42,159 nt of DNA from Desulfosporosinus sp. I2 (GTDB taxonomy: Bacteria; Bacillota; Desulfitobacteriia; Desulfitobacteriales; Desulfitobacteriaceae): the NCBI RefSeq assembly GCF_000960765.1, contig NZ_JYNH01000022.1:1-42159 (forward strand), written 5' to 3'. The stretch's first letter is position 1; each line of letters begins with the position of its first letter. Made by a program: the position numbers and the translations under genes. Shown here one piece after another: positions 7,336 to 15,742 of the stretch. The notes beneath the pieces were generated by a model. The model saw only the letters and a list, made by a program, of their open reading frames with translations. It made no database searches and had not been told where the DNA came from.

Positions 7336-8941
7336 GATAATCCTCCTTGCGTTGAAGAGAGTGCCTTTGCCAGAGTTCGTCTAAATGTAACGGATAGTCC
7401 GAACGGAAATGACCACCACGACTCTCCATACGATCGAGAGCGGCTTTGGCGACGGCCAATCCCACGGACAACATGTTGCCTGTTTCAAGATCTTCAACAC
7501 AGCATGTTGAGACGCTATCTCCCTCCCAAGCCATTAATAACTCTTTGGCCTTTCTAAGGTTAGCCTCATCTCTCAGAATGCCCACAGAATCCCACATTAA
7601 GTCTTTGATTCTGTTCCGCAAACCTTGATCTTCTAATTGTTTTACAGTTCCATGGTTTACAAATCCCGTTCCACAGGGATTTCCTAGAGGGCTAAGAACC
7701 TCCTCCCATGATGGACTTTTTACCTTAATCGTTTCTCTAATCTTCTCTACAATGCGTGCCCCAAAAACCAATCCATCCAACAATGAGTTACTTGCTAACC
7801 GATTTGCGCCATGAACCCCATTGCAAGCGCATTCCCCAGCCGCGTAAAGTTGGGCTAGACTTGTTTCTCCATAGGAGTTTGTCGCAATCCCCCCCATCAT
7901 GTAATGGGCCGCCGGGGCAACCGGCAAGGGCATGGTTAAAACATCCATCCCGTATTTCAGGCAAGTTTGATGAATCGTCGGGAATCTTTCGAGTATCCGT
8001 TCCTGTCCGATAGGCCTAAAATCCAAGTAAACCGAACCTTGGTTCATTTCCTTCCAGATTGCCCGAGCGACAATATCCCGGGGAGCAAGTTCTTTCCCTG
8101 GTATATTGTCCATAAAGCGTATCCCTGCGGCGTTGATTAAATGTGCGCCTTCTCCACGAACCGCTTCTGAAATAAGAAAACGGGGTGCATTAGGAATTAA
8201 CAAAGCTGTAGGGTGAAATTGCACAAACTCCATGTCCATTAAGTCTGCACCAGCACGCAAAGCGACTGCCATTCCATCTCCTGTTGCGACACTGGGATTC
8301 GTCGTAAAACGATAAACCTGACCTAACCCACCGGTCGCCAAAACCACGGCTTTCGCTAAGTGTCCTTCGAGTTCTCCTGTTTCCTCGTTCAGAACGAGGG
8401 CCCCTACAATATCCCCTATATCATTCTCCAATAAATCAACCACAAAACGTCCTTCTAAGGTAGTAATGTTAGGGTTATCCTTCACTTTTGCCACTAAAGC
8501 CCGCTCGATTTCCCACCCTGTGGCGTCCCCCAGGGCATGCAGTATTCTCCGCTGGCTATGTGCCCCTTCGCGCGTGAGTGCTAGCTCTCCATCATGACGG
8601 TCAAACTTAGCGCCCATGTCCATAAGTTCTTCAACGCAACTAGGCCCCTCTTCTACCAGAATCCTTACTGTTAAAGGGTCGCAAAGTCCGGCTCCTGCCC
8701 GCAATGTGTCCTCAAAGTGCAAGGTCGGAGAATCCGATTCATCAATTGCAACCGCTATCCCACCCTGCGCATGTTCAGTATTGCTTTCCTCAATCGTTTT
8801 CTTCGTAAGAACAGTAACTTTGAAGTATTCACTTGCTTTGATCGCCGTATACAGTCCGGCAATGCCACTTCCCAAAACCAGTACGTCCGAATCAAAGACC
8901 TTGACCTCCGATTTGGACCATGGGTATAAATAACGTCTCAT
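7301..8941 (-). CDS. nadB: L-aspartate oxidase
   Basis: NadB is a flavoprotein that oxidises L-aspartate to iminoaspartate for quinolinate synthase. The 546-residue product has the FAD dinucleotide fold DVLVLGSGIAGLYTA at 18-32. It also has the flavin loop EHAQGGIAVA, RGEGAHLINAAG near 268, and the substrate-loop segment PVAPAAHYMMGGI. These place it in the succinate dehydrogenase/fumarate reductase flavoprotein family, and the nadA and nadC neighbours settle aspartate oxidase. It begins 26 bases after nadA and overlaps nadC by 35 bases. The C-terminal helical domain is complete, so the gene looks intact. Confidence 0.96.
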   Translation of the reverse strand: MRRYLYPWSKSEVKVFDSDVLVLGSGIAGLYTAIKASEYFKVTVLTKKTIEESNTEHAQGGIAVAIDESDSPTLHFEDTLRAGAGLCDPLTVRILVEEGPSCVEELMDMGAKFDRHDGELALTREGAHSQRRILHALGDATGWEIERALVAKVKDNPNITTLEGRFVVDLLENDIGDIVGALVLNEETGELEGHLAKAVVLATGGLGQVYRFTTNPSVATGDGMAVALRAGADLMDMEFVQFHPTALLIPNAPRFLISEAVRGEGAHLINAAGIRFMDNIPGKELAPRDIVARAIWKEMNQGSVYLDFRPIGQERILERFPTIHQTCLKYGMDVLTMPLPVAPAAHYMMGGIATNSYGETSLAQLYAAGECACNGVHGANRLASNSLLDGLVFGARIVEKIRETIKVKSPSWEEVLSPLGNPCGTGFVNHGTVKQLEDQGLRNRIKDLMWDSVGILRDEANLRKAKELLMAWEGDSVSTCCVEDLETGNMLSVGLAVAKAALDRMESRGGHFRSDYPLHLDELWQRHSLQRKEDYHVRYVPVSGAD

Positions 8942-8967
8942 ATGCCCATCCCCTGCTCTTCTGCTGC

Positions 8968-9891
8968 TTATAAGGCCAGCATTCTGTCTAGTGCCTCTTT
9001 GGCTTTAACTCGTATTTCCTCATTCACCGTAACTCGGGGAGTGAGGGTTTTGAGTGCATCTCTAACTTTTTCTAAAGTGGTTGATTTCATATTTGGGCAA
9101 ACCAAGCGTTCTGAAGCAAGATAAAAATCTTTAGTTGGGCAAACTTGATGAAGTCGATGGAGTATTCCAGACTCCGTCCCCACTATGAATTCTTGATTCT
9201 CTGTGTTCTGAGCGTACAGAATCAAGCCTGCCGTGGAACCCACATAATCGGCTTCTTGACAAATTTCCTCTCGACATTCTGGATGTACGATTACTTTGGC
9301 GAGAGGATGCTCTTTTTTAGCTTTAAGGATGTCGTCCTTCGTCAATCGGTCATGTGTTTTACAGTAGCCCGGCCATAACTGAAGTGATCGCCCCAGCTTT
9401 TGAGCGGTATAGCGGCCTAGATTTTCGTCCGGAACAAACACAATTTCGCTCCCCTTCAACGACTCTACCACTTTTACGGCGTTGGAGGAGGTGCAGCAAA
9501 TATCACTCTCTGCTTTAACCTCAGCCGAGGAGTTAACGTAACAGACCACCTGAACTCCGGGAACCCTCTTTTTATAGGCTCGTAAACCTTCCGCATCCAC
9601 CATATCAGCCATTGGACAGCCCGCATTGGCCTCGGGTAATAAAACCACCTTATTCGGTGATAGAATGGCTGCACTTTCCGCCATAAAATGGACGCCGCAG
9701 AAGACAATCACTTCCGCATCCGTCATAGCTGCTTTTTGACTTAACTGCAAAGAATCTCCGACAAAATCGGCAATATCCTGGATCTCCGGCCTTTGATAAT
9801 AGTGAGCCAAAATAACGGCTTTCCGTTCTTTCTTTAATTGTTCAATCTCAGCGACTAACGTAAATAACTCTTCGTCAATTGTATGAATCAT
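8968..9891 (-). CDS. nadA: Quinolinate synthase A (4Fe-4S)
   Basis: NadA condenses iminoaspartate with dihydroxyacetone phosphate to quinolinate. The 307-residue product has the three-fold repeated fold of the family, with ILAHYYQRPEIQDIADFVGD near the N terminus. C92 (GCPMAD), C177 (PGYCKTH) and C265 (LVCPNMK) are spaced by 85 and 88 residues, as expected for the three cluster ligands. Further motifs are PDENLGRY and VHPEC. The ATG at 9891 is preceded by GAGGGTGGGG. It lies 65 bases after panD, and no nicotinate repressor site was recognised in that gap. Confidence 0.96.
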   Translation of the reverse strand: MIHTIDEELFTLVAEIEQLKKERKAVILAHYYQRPEIQDIADFVGDSLQLSQKAAMTDAEVIVFCGVHFMAESAAILSPNKVVLLPEANAGCPMADMVDAEGLRAYKKRVPGVQVVCYVNSSAEVKAESDICCTSSNAVKVVESLKGSEIVFVPDENLGRYTAQKLGRSLQLWPGYCKTHDRLTKDDILKAKKEHPLAKVIVHPECREEICQEADYVGSTAGLILYAQNTENQEFIVGTESGILHRLHQVCPTKDFYLASERLVCPNMKSTTLEKVRDALKTLTPRVTVNEEIRVKAKEALDRMLAL

Positions 9892-9956
9892 CGGTTCCCC
9901 ACCCTCTCTTAAGTAACAGAGTCTATTCCAGTACTAGGTCCCTTCCTCTCAGCTTG

Positions 9957-10340
9957 TTAACACTTTTGCCCATGAACTTCTTCTGAAGCAATCTTAGTCT
10001 CGCGGTTTTCTTGATCAACAAAAACGACTTTAGGATTATACTGATGTGCCGCTTCATCGGTGAGCACCGCATAAGAGATAATAATGACCTGATCTCCTAC
10101 CTGTACTTGTCGGGCAGCCGCACCATTAAGACAAATCACGCCTGAATTTCTTTCTCCGGGAATTACGTACGTTTCAAATCTTGCACCATTGTTATTGTTT
10201 ACGACTTGCACTTTCTCATTCTTGAGAAGATCAGCCGCTTCCATTAGGGCTATATCAATCGTGATACTCCCTACATATTGCAGATTGGCTTCTGTGATAG
10301 TGGCTCTATGAATTTTAGATTTCATCATCGTTCTAAACAA
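9957..10340 (-). CDS. panD: Aspartate 1-decarboxylase proenzyme
   Basis: PanD decarboxylates aspartate to beta-alanine for pantothenate. It is made as a proenzyme that cleaves itself at a Gly-Ser bond to create a pyruvoyl group. I choose a TTG start at 10340, nine bases after GGAGG and overlapping the panC stop. That gives the family N terminus (M)[13 protein letters not shown] and puts the cleavage pair at G24-S25, the standard numbering. The mature part contains [13 protein letters not shown] and [20 protein letters not shown]. At 127 residues it has the usual length. ATG codons four and five residues in would give a short N terminus. Confidence 0.95.
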   Translation of the reverse strand: MFRTMMKSKIHRATITEANLQYVGSITIDIALMEAADLLKNEKVQVVNNNNGARFETYVIPGERNSGVICLNGAAARQVQVGDQVIIISYAVLTDEAAHQYNPKVVFVDQENRETKIASEEVHGQKC

Positions 10341-11190
10341 TCGTATCAACCTCCACCACTTTATTATCGATTAATCTTGTCGTCCCAAATCTAACCGCTA
10401 ACGCTAAAAGCACTGGTCGCTTGATATCCGTGACTTCGGACAAATCTTCTGCATCTCTAACTTCCACATAATCAATGACGCCATGACTCTCTCGATGAAT
10501 CCTTGCTCGTATCTGTGCCTCAATCTCCCGTGCCGATCGTTGTCCGGAGCGCAGGTTTTCTCCTGCTTCCTGGAGACTTCGAGACAATACCAAGGCTTCT
10601 TGCCGTTCTTCAGCCTTTAAAAATACGTTGCGGGAACTCATCGCTAGCCCATCTTCTTCACGAACAATCGGGACGGCACAAATTTTAATTCTAAGATTCA
10701 AATCACTAACCATTCGCTTAATGATCAGATATTGTTGATAATCCTTCTGCCCGAAAAAGGCCATGTCGGGCTCTACAATATGAAACAGCTTACTCACAAC
10801 CGTTGCCACTCCACGAAAATGTCCGGGACGAGCTGCCCCACAGAGCACCTGATCTAATTCACCCACCTCAACAAACGTAACCGTGGGACGTGGATACATT
10901 TCTTCAACCGTAGGATGAAATAAAATATCTACTCCTGCGTCTTCAAGCAAACGAGCATCTCGTTCTAAATCCCTAGGATAACGAGACAAGTCTTCCGTGG
11001 GTCCAAATTGTAAAGGGTTAACAAATATACTCACAACGACAAAGGCACCAGTTTGTTTAGCATGCTCGATCAAGGTTAGATGCCCTCTATGCAGATAGCC
11101 CATGGTAGGAACAAGGCCAATTCTGCGCCCCAGTTTTTTCTCTGCTACTATCCAATCATGCAATTCAGGAATATGCGAAGTTTTCTTCAC
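10333..11190 (-). CDS. panC: Pantothenate synthetase (pantoate-beta-alanine ligase)
   Basis: PanC joins pantoate and beta-alanine with ATP to give pantothenate. The 285-residue product has the nucleotide-binding [12 protein letters not shown] (26-37), the segment [29 protein letters not shown], and MSSRN, which stands in for the KMSKS loop. I use the GTG at 11190, which lies just after the site AAAGGTGGAG; an in-frame start at 11235 would add 15 residues that precede that site. The stop overlaps the panD start by eight bases. panB is not in the window, so ketopantoate must be made by an enzyme encoded elsewhere. Confidence 0.95.
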   Translation of the reverse strand: MKKTSHIPELHDWIVAEKKLGRRIGLVPTMGYLHRGHLTLIEHAKQTGAFVVVSIFVNPLQFGPTEDLSRYPRDLERDARLLEDAGVDILFHPTVEEMYPRPTVTFVEVGELDQVLCGAARPGHFRGVATVVSKLFHIVEPDMAFFGQKDYQQYLIIKRMVSDLNLRIKICAVPIVREEDGLAMSSRNVFLKAEERQEALVLSRSLQEAGENLRSGQRSAREIEAQIRARIHRESHGVIDYVEVRDAEDLSEVTDIKRPVLLALAVRFGTTRLIDNKVVEVDTIV

Positions 11191-11264
11191 GGCGACTCCA
11201 CCTTTCTTAATCGAATTTCGAGGTTCAAGTATCACTCATTTAGCCCCAAATGAGTTTGACAATG

Positions 11265-12128
11265 CTATACCTTTCCGAGTAATGATTTCAGCATTTCAAA
11301 CTCCTTCAGCGGATAAGTTAACCCCTGTAAAGCCTTCTTGCTTTCTCCTAACTCTAAAGCTTTAGAGCCTAAACTTTGATAAATCTCCACTAGCCCTGAG
11401 GGCAAATGATCTAAATGGCCTTGTACTACTTGAACGTCCCCCCGAGCAATCGGCCCGGTCAAAGCTTGAGGCAAGCCAACTTGTTCTAAATTAAAAAGCG
11501 TCCCTCTCATGAGTGGCAGCAAAGAGGCCAAAGCCTCCTCTCCTTCGATTCCTGCTTCTGCAAAAAGTTCCACAGCAAGTGAGGCAAGTACTACCAAGTA
11601 ATTAGAAGCTACCACCGCACCCGCATGATACAGCGTCTTCTGATCTGGCAGGATTCGATGTGGGATCCCCCCTAAATCCTTGACAATCTCCTCCCCCAGC
11701 TTTTCATTGTCCCCTTCGATCCCGAAGTGAGTTCCAGAAAGGATTGCCAATGCTTTCTCAACACTAGCAAAGGCCTGCAGGGGATGGAGGGATAGGCAAC
11801 TGACAGGCAAACTCTCCTCCACACGTAAAACCTTGGACGGGAGTGAGCCAGAACAGTGAATCCATACTTGTCCCGATTTTATAATTGACATTCCACTAAG
11901 CTTTTCTGCAATCGATCGGATCACACCGTCTTGCGTAGTGATGAACAGACTTTCTGCTGCAGGAACAATCTCCTCCAAGGAAAGGTGATCTGCCTTGATA
12001 TAGCTTTGAAAACGCTGAAACGAGTGTCTGCTGCGGGTATGAACTCCTATACATTCATGCCCCACCTCTTCAAGTCGCACCGCCAAGGCTGTTCCTACAA
12101 TTCCTGCTCCGATAACTCCAAATTTCAT
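11265..12128 (-). CDS. Rossmann-fold DUF2520 protein, possible pantothenate-linked reductase
   Basis: The function is not established. The 287-residue product opens with a dinucleotide-binding motif, FGVIGAGIVGTALAVRL. It continues with an oxidoreductase-type domain (LFITTQDGVIRSIAEKL; WIHCSGSLPSKVL; SLHPLQAFAS) and a helical C-terminal domain, the layout of the Rossmann/DUF2520 family and of ketopantoate and pyrroline-5-carboxylate reductases. HCSGSL and SLHPLQ are hallmarks of DUF2520. It is first in the run with panC and panD, starting after AAAAGGAGAG. A ketopantoate-reductase-like job is a reasonable inference from fold and context, but it is unproven. Confidence 0.8.
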   Translation of the reverse strand: MKFGVIGAGIVGTALAVRLEEVGHECIGVHTRSRHSFQRFQSYIKADHLSLEEIVPAAESLFITTQDGVIRSIAEKLSGMSIIKSGQVWIHCSGSLPSKVLRVEESLPVSCLSLHPLQAFASVEKALAILSGTHFGIEGDNEKLGEEIVKDLGGIPHRILPDQKTLYHAGAVVASNYLVVLASLAVELFAEAGIEGEEALASLLPLMRGTLFNLEQVGLPQALTGPIARGDVQVVQGHLDHLPSGLVEIYQSLGSKALELGESKKALQGLTYPLKEFEMLKSLLGKV

Positions 12129-12202
12129 TTTGACTCTCCTTTTAGAATATTCGTTATAGAAAACGTGGCGATCACAACCATTAGCGTCAGCAGTAGCCTA
12201 AA

Positions 12203-12224
12203 TTGCACTTATACTTTCTGCTAG
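12203..12224 (+). repeat. Remnant of the interspersed palindromic repeat
   Basis: TTGCACTTAT is fused directly to ACTTTCTGCTAG. In the full-length copies these two pieces are separated by about 70 bases carrying the second hairpin. It looks like an internal-deletion derivative of the family. Confidence 0.55.
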
Positions 12225-12227
12225 CAA

Positions 12228-12261
12228 AAGAAGTACCTTCACGAACGTGAAGGTACTTCTT
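12228..12261 (-). terminator. Terminator of the DUF881-HD-fol operon
   Basis: AAGAAGTACCTTCAC (12228-12242) and its exact complement (12247-12261) form a perfect 15-bp stem with a 4-base loop. In the minus-strand transcript it is followed by TTTTGC. It lies about 180 bases past the folK stop. Its symmetry means it could also act on the other strand. Confidence 0.75.
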
Positions 12262-12444
12262 GAGTTACCCTCCGTCTCGGTCAAATTGATCCAAGCGGTT
12301 AAAAAGCTATTTTCTTTTCAAACTTTAAGCTTGATTCTATGAGTTTTCTAATCCTTACCCCTGACAGTACAACTCTTATCGATATCGTCTGTTGGGCTAA
12401 GTTTACCTACTTATTTTAATATGCTTGAATCCCGTGGAATGAAA

Positions 12445-12918
12445 CTAGTTCTCAGCTAACAAAGGGTATACTTTTCCTTCTCCAGATACCTCGGAAATGG
12501 GTCTCCCCGAAGGTAAGACGAGATTTGGTGCAATTTCCCGCAGTGGAGCAAGAACAAATTCTCTCATTTCTAAAAAAGGATGTGGCAATCTTAACACTTC
12601 GGTTTCACTGACTATATTATCATAAATAAGCAGGTCAATGTCAATTGTCCTTGAACCCCAATGTACTTTTCGCTCTCGCCCCAATTGAAGTTCGATTTTC
12701 TGGCAAAGATGAAGGAGTTCGAGCGGTTCAAGGGTTGTTTCAATTTCCAGAACCTGATTCCAATAGAGCGGTTGATCCATAACGCCCCAAGGCTCTGTTT
12801 CATATATGCGGGAAATTTTCCCTATCTTGATCGTTGAACGTGCCAAGGAAGAAATCGCCTTTCTAAGATAATAGGCACGATCTCCAAGATTACTCCCTAA
12901 CCCTAAAAATACTTTCAT
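12445..12918 (-). CDS. folK: 6-hydroxymethyl-7,8-dihydropterin pyrophosphokinase
   Basis: FolK transfers pyrophosphate from ATP to hydroxymethyl-dihydropterin, preparing it for FolP. The 157-residue product has the family signatures FLGLGSNLGDR at the N terminus, RIYETEPWG, GSRTIDIDLLIYD with the catalytic aspartates, and LPHPFLEMREFVLAPL. Its ATG at 12918 overlaps the folB stop in an ATGA, so translation is coupled. An upstream in-frame start at 12942 would lie inside folB and has no support. It is the last gene of the DUF881-HD-folP-folB-folK run. Confidence 0.96.
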   Translation of the reverse strand: MKVFLGLGSNLGDRAYYLRKAISSLARSTIKIGKISRIYETEPWGVMDQPLYWNQVLEIETTLEPLELLHLCQKIELQLGRERKVHWGSRTIDIDLLIYDNIVSETEVLRLPHPFLEMREFVLAPLREIAPNLVLPSGRPISEVSGEGKVYPLLAEN

Positions 12919-13292
12919 GCTTGCCCACCGGCCTCGCGCCAAATCTCCACCGATACATCTCTTAAAATTCCAGGAATCGGAGCTTGTGGCTTATGTACCT
13001 CAACCCTTACAGCAAGGCACGAAAACTGTCCCAATACTCGCCCGGCGATTTCCTCTGCTAAACGTTCAATTAAAAAAAATCTGCTCTCAGTAACACAAGC
13101 TTTGATAACTTGATATACCTCTCCATAATGGATCGTATCCTCAACTTGGTCTGAATAACCGGCCTTACGCATGTCAAAAAAAAGGTCCATGTCAATCAAG
13201 AACTTCTGTCCTAACACTTGCTCCTCAGGCAAGGCCCCGTGGTATGCATAAAACTCTAAACCTCGCAAGCGGATTGCGTCATGCCCCACCAT
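12915..13292 (-). CDS. folB: Dihydroneopterin aldolase
   Basis: FolB splits dihydroneopterin into hydroxymethyl-dihydropterin and glycolaldehyde in folate synthesis. The 125-residue product begins IRLRGLEFYAYHGALPEEQ and carries the pterin-anchoring glutamate in FYAYHGALPEE. The C-terminal signature is VEVHKPQAPIPGILRDVSV with the catalytic lysine. The ATG at 13292 has AGGAG six bases upstream and overlaps the end of folP by 14 bases. Earlier in-frame starts (to 13370) lie deep in folP and are rejected. Its stop overlaps the folK start. Confidence 0.95.
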   Translation of the reverse strand: MVGHDAIRLRGLEFYAYHGALPEEQVLGQKFLIDMDLFFDMRKAGYSDQVEDTIHYGEVYQVIKACVTESRFFLIERLAEEIAGRVLGQFSCLAVRVEVHKPQAPIPGILRDVSVEIWREAGGQA

Positions 13293-14493
13293 AATGTGCT
13301 CCTCGCTGCCCTCGTACAATTGACTCCGCCATTTGCACCGCTCTGCTATTGGCTTGGACATCGTGGACACGGATGATATCGACCCCTGAAACGACCCCCA
13401 AAACGCTGGTCGCCAAAGTCCCTTCTAATCTCTCGTCAACCGCCAGGTTTAAAGTCTTGCCAATCATAGATTTGCGAGAAGTTCCTAGTAAAATTGGGTG
13501 TCCAAGCGTTTTAAACTCAGCCAATCTCGCCATAACCTCAAGATTCTGCTCAGTCGTTTTCCCGAAGCCGATTCCTGGATCAACAATAATTTGATCTCCC
13601 GATAATCCTTGTTCTTCTGCTAGTTCAATGCTTTGTCTTAAAAAGTTCATCATGTCTCCCATTAAATGATGGTATGTTGTGCCAGCTTGATTATGCATCA
13701 CAATCACAGGAGCCTTATACTCTCCAACAACTCTAGCCATGTCAGGATCTTTCTGCAATCCCCAAATATCATTAATGATATGTGCGCCAGCTTCGAGTGC
13801 TCTTGCCGCTACCTTAGCTTTATAAGTATCAATTGAAACCGGAACTGTGACACGCTCTAAAAGAGCTTTAAGGAGTGGTTCTAAGCGACGCCACTCTTCT
13901 TCCTGACTTACTTCCTCATGCCCAGGACGTGTCGATTCCGCTCCTATATCTAAAATATCCACGCCTTCATTAACCATACGTTCCGCGTGATCAATTGCCT
14001 TTTCAAGATTTAAATATCTACCTCCATCAGAGAACGAATCCGGCGTCACATTTAAAATTCCCATGATCAAAGTACGTTCTCCGAGCTTCAGTTCCAGGCC
14101 CCGACAATTTAAACTACGGTTCTGCGCAGTTTCGAGAGTTTTAAGTAATAATGTTAGATCATGCCCAATCTTTTTTAACCCAAAAGGCTGAACCAATATC
14201 TTTGGGACCAGTTTCTCCAATTGCCGGGTTGTACCAAGCAACATGACATCAGTGGCAACCACATTATTGGTAATCACCTCCCGATGAACCGCTGCATCCC
14301 CTCCCACCGAAAGCATTTCCTGTTTAAGAATATGTGCTACCCGTAGAGGAACCTGCTCTAATTTTATGGCTCGGCCTATTGCTTTGCCTGCCATATGAGC
14401 AATTCCTCCAGGGTCGGAACCAATTTGAGTCAAGGCTATTTTTGCCTCTAAGACATTATTGAGGGTAACCCACCTCATGCCATAGGTTTGCAT
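13279..14493 (-). CDS. folP: Dihydropteroate synthase with long N-terminal extension
   Basis: FolP condenses the activated pterin with p-aminobenzoate. Residues 139-404 are a complete synthase barrel: LIMGILNVTPDSFSDGG near 142-158, DIGAESTRPG, VSIDTYKAKVA, and LLGTSRKSMIG, the sulfonamide-site region. The protein is 404 residues, about 120-130 more than the common form. The extra N-terminal part (1-135) includes VPLRVAHILKQEMLSVGGDA and no motif I can assign; similar long synthases occur in other Clostridia. The ATG at 14493 with GGGAGG upstream supports the long form. It lies 15 bases after the HD-domain gene and overlaps folB. Confidence 0.94.
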   Translation of the reverse strand: MQTYGMRWVTLNNVLEAKIALTQIGSDPGGIAHMAGKAIGRAIKLEQVPLRVAHILKQEMLSVGGDAAVHREVITNNVVATDVMLLGTTRQLEKLVPKILVQPFGLKKIGHDLTLLLKTLETAQNRSLNCRGLELKLGERTLIMGILNVTPDSFSDGGRYLNLEKAIDHAERMVNEGVDILDIGAESTRPGHEEVSQEEEWRRLEPLLKALLERVTVPVSIDTYKAKVAARALEAGAHIINDIWGLQKDPDMARVVGEYKAPVIVMHNQAGTTYHHLMGDMMNFLRQSIELAEEQGLSGDQIIVDPGIGFGKTTEQNLEVMARLAEFKTLGHPILLGTSRKSMIGKTLNLAVDERLEGTLATSVLGVVSGVDIIRVHDVQANSRAVQMAESIVRGQRGAHYGGA

Positions 14494-14507
14494 TTAATAA
14501 TCCTCCC

Positions 14508-15020
14508 TTAATACACGATCCGTTTCATCTCTGGATTAAACTTATGACATTGTAGCTGCATAGTACAATAACGACAAGCTCTGGAACAATTATCCGCGAT
14601 CGCTAGCGCTTCTCCCAATGGTGTCAGATTACTGTCGCAATGTCGGCGATGTTCACGAATTCCAGTTATGATTATTTGAATACTCTCTGAGTTAAAGTTA
14701 CACATTTCAAGCAAAGGAAGAGCTAGCCGTGCGCTTACCTCTGCATGATCTTCACCCGTTTGATATTCAACCCAACGTCCAATATCATGCAGCAACGCAG
14801 CTGCGTATATCCCCTCTTTGGATAGGATTAGTTCCCCTCTTTCCAAAATATACGAGTATGCGATTCGAGCAACGTTTAACCCATGGTCGAAGCCATGCTT
14901 ACAATAACGGCGTTCCTTCTCTAACTCTTCAATCTTGGCCATGTAACTAACGTAATCTGCATTTTCAATAATTTGGTTGACGCGTGCCATTGAATGCAAA
15001 ACTTCGTCACTCCCTAACAT
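14508..15020 (-). CDS. HD-domain phosphohydrolase with C-terminal cysteine cluster
   Basis: This is a predicted metal-dependent phosphohydrolase of unknown substrate. The product (170 residues from this start) carries HD-superfamily motifs: an upstream histidine in CKHGFDHGLNVARIA, the paired ligands in AALLHDIGRW, and EDHAEVSARLALPLL with a later EHRRH. The C terminus holds CSRACRYCTMQLQC, a C-x3-C-x2-C-x6-C pattern that could bind a second metal. The ATG at 15020 follows the preceding stop and GTGGAGGA closely. An ATG at 15050, overlapping the upstream DUF881 gene, has a weak AAAAGG site and remains possible. Its place before folP suggests a pterin or nucleotide phosphohydrolase role, which is inference only. 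Confidence 0.78.
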   Translation of the reverse strand: MLGSDEVLHSMARVNQIIENADYVSYMAKIEELEKERRYCKHGFDHGLNVARIAYSYILERGELILSKEGIYAAALLHDIGRWVEYQTGEDHAEVSARLALPLLEMCNFNSESIQIIITGIREHRRHCDSNLTPLGEALAIADNCSRACRYCTMQLQCHKFNPEMKRIVY

Positions 15021-15028
15021 TCCTCCAC

Positions 15029-15742
15029 CTACTGAGACAGAGCATCCCATTGTTTTGCCTTTTGAAATGTATACGACCCCTTGTAGGAAGGGATGCGAAT
15101 TGTTTTCCTTGCAATACTTACAGTCATACCACCATACTCTTTAAGATTTTTGGCATCTAGTTGGGAAACATAATCTAGAAGTGTTCCTTGATCTCCGATA
15201 GCACTTATTTCATAGGGAATTCCCTCTGTACGGTTTATGGGAACTTTGTTTACTAAAATGGTTGAACTTCCACTCAACACAACATCCGTCGAGCCAACAA
15301 TCCGCTGACCATTTATGCTAATTGCCTCAGCACCAGCCAACTTCAAGGTGTTAATCATCTTAGAAATCTCATCTGGTCTGAGAGGAAACAGAACCTTCTT
15401 GTTACGGTCATCAATACTTATCTGTATGCCAGGTCCCTCAACTGCTTGAGTTCCGTCTAGCATTTGCAATTGTTTCAAATGGACCAGAAGTTGAGGATCT
15501 GTCCCTACTTGTTGCCGAGCTAAGTCTAATTTTTCTGATAAGTCGTGATGCTCTTTCTGAAGTTGTGCATTTTGAGCTAGGGAATTCGACAAGACTGCTT
15601 TCATCTGAATCATCCGTTCCGCACTAATCCGCTCTGCATCCGAAACATTCTTTTGAGTTTGAACTTGAAGGGATATTAAAAAACCCAGGGCGATCGCCAC
15701 CATGGTGACAGGCAAGGCTAAGTTCCGTTTCCAGCGATGCAT
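15029..15742 (-). CDS. DUF881 (YlxW-like) membrane-anchored protein, second of pair
   Basis: The function is unknown. The 237-residue product has one N-terminal membrane segment (about 9-25), then a coiled-coil stretch (about 30-75), then a DUF881 domain with VEGPGIQISIDD and LAGAEAISINGQRIVG. Such proteins are anchored outside the membrane and often lie near division genes in Firmicutes. The ATG overlaps the stop of the preceding paralogue as TAATG, so the two are translationally coupled. Homology to the next entry along the whole length shows a tandem duplication. Confidence 0.85.
   Translation of the reverse strand: MHRWKRNLALPVTMVAIALGFLISLQVQTQKNVSDAERISAERMIQMKAVLSNSLAQNAQLQKEHHDLSEKLDLARQQVGTDPQLLVHLKQLQMLDGTQAVEGPGIQISIDDRNKKVLFPLRPDEISKMINTLKLAGAEAISINGQRIVGSTDVVLSGSSTILVNKVPINRTEGIPYEISAIGDQGTLLDYVSQLDAKNLKEYGGMTVSIARKTIRIPSYKGSYTFQKAKQWDALSQ

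Larger units (their letters stand above)
12129..12444. other. Intergenic stretch between DUF2520 gene and folK
   Basis: No gene is seen in these 316 bases. The DUF2520 side must hold the promoter of the pan-nad operon, but no clear hexamer pair was found. It contains a remnant of the interspersed repeat (12203-12224) and the strong terminator at 12228-12261. Bases 12262-12444 show no recognisable feature. Confidence 0.5.
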
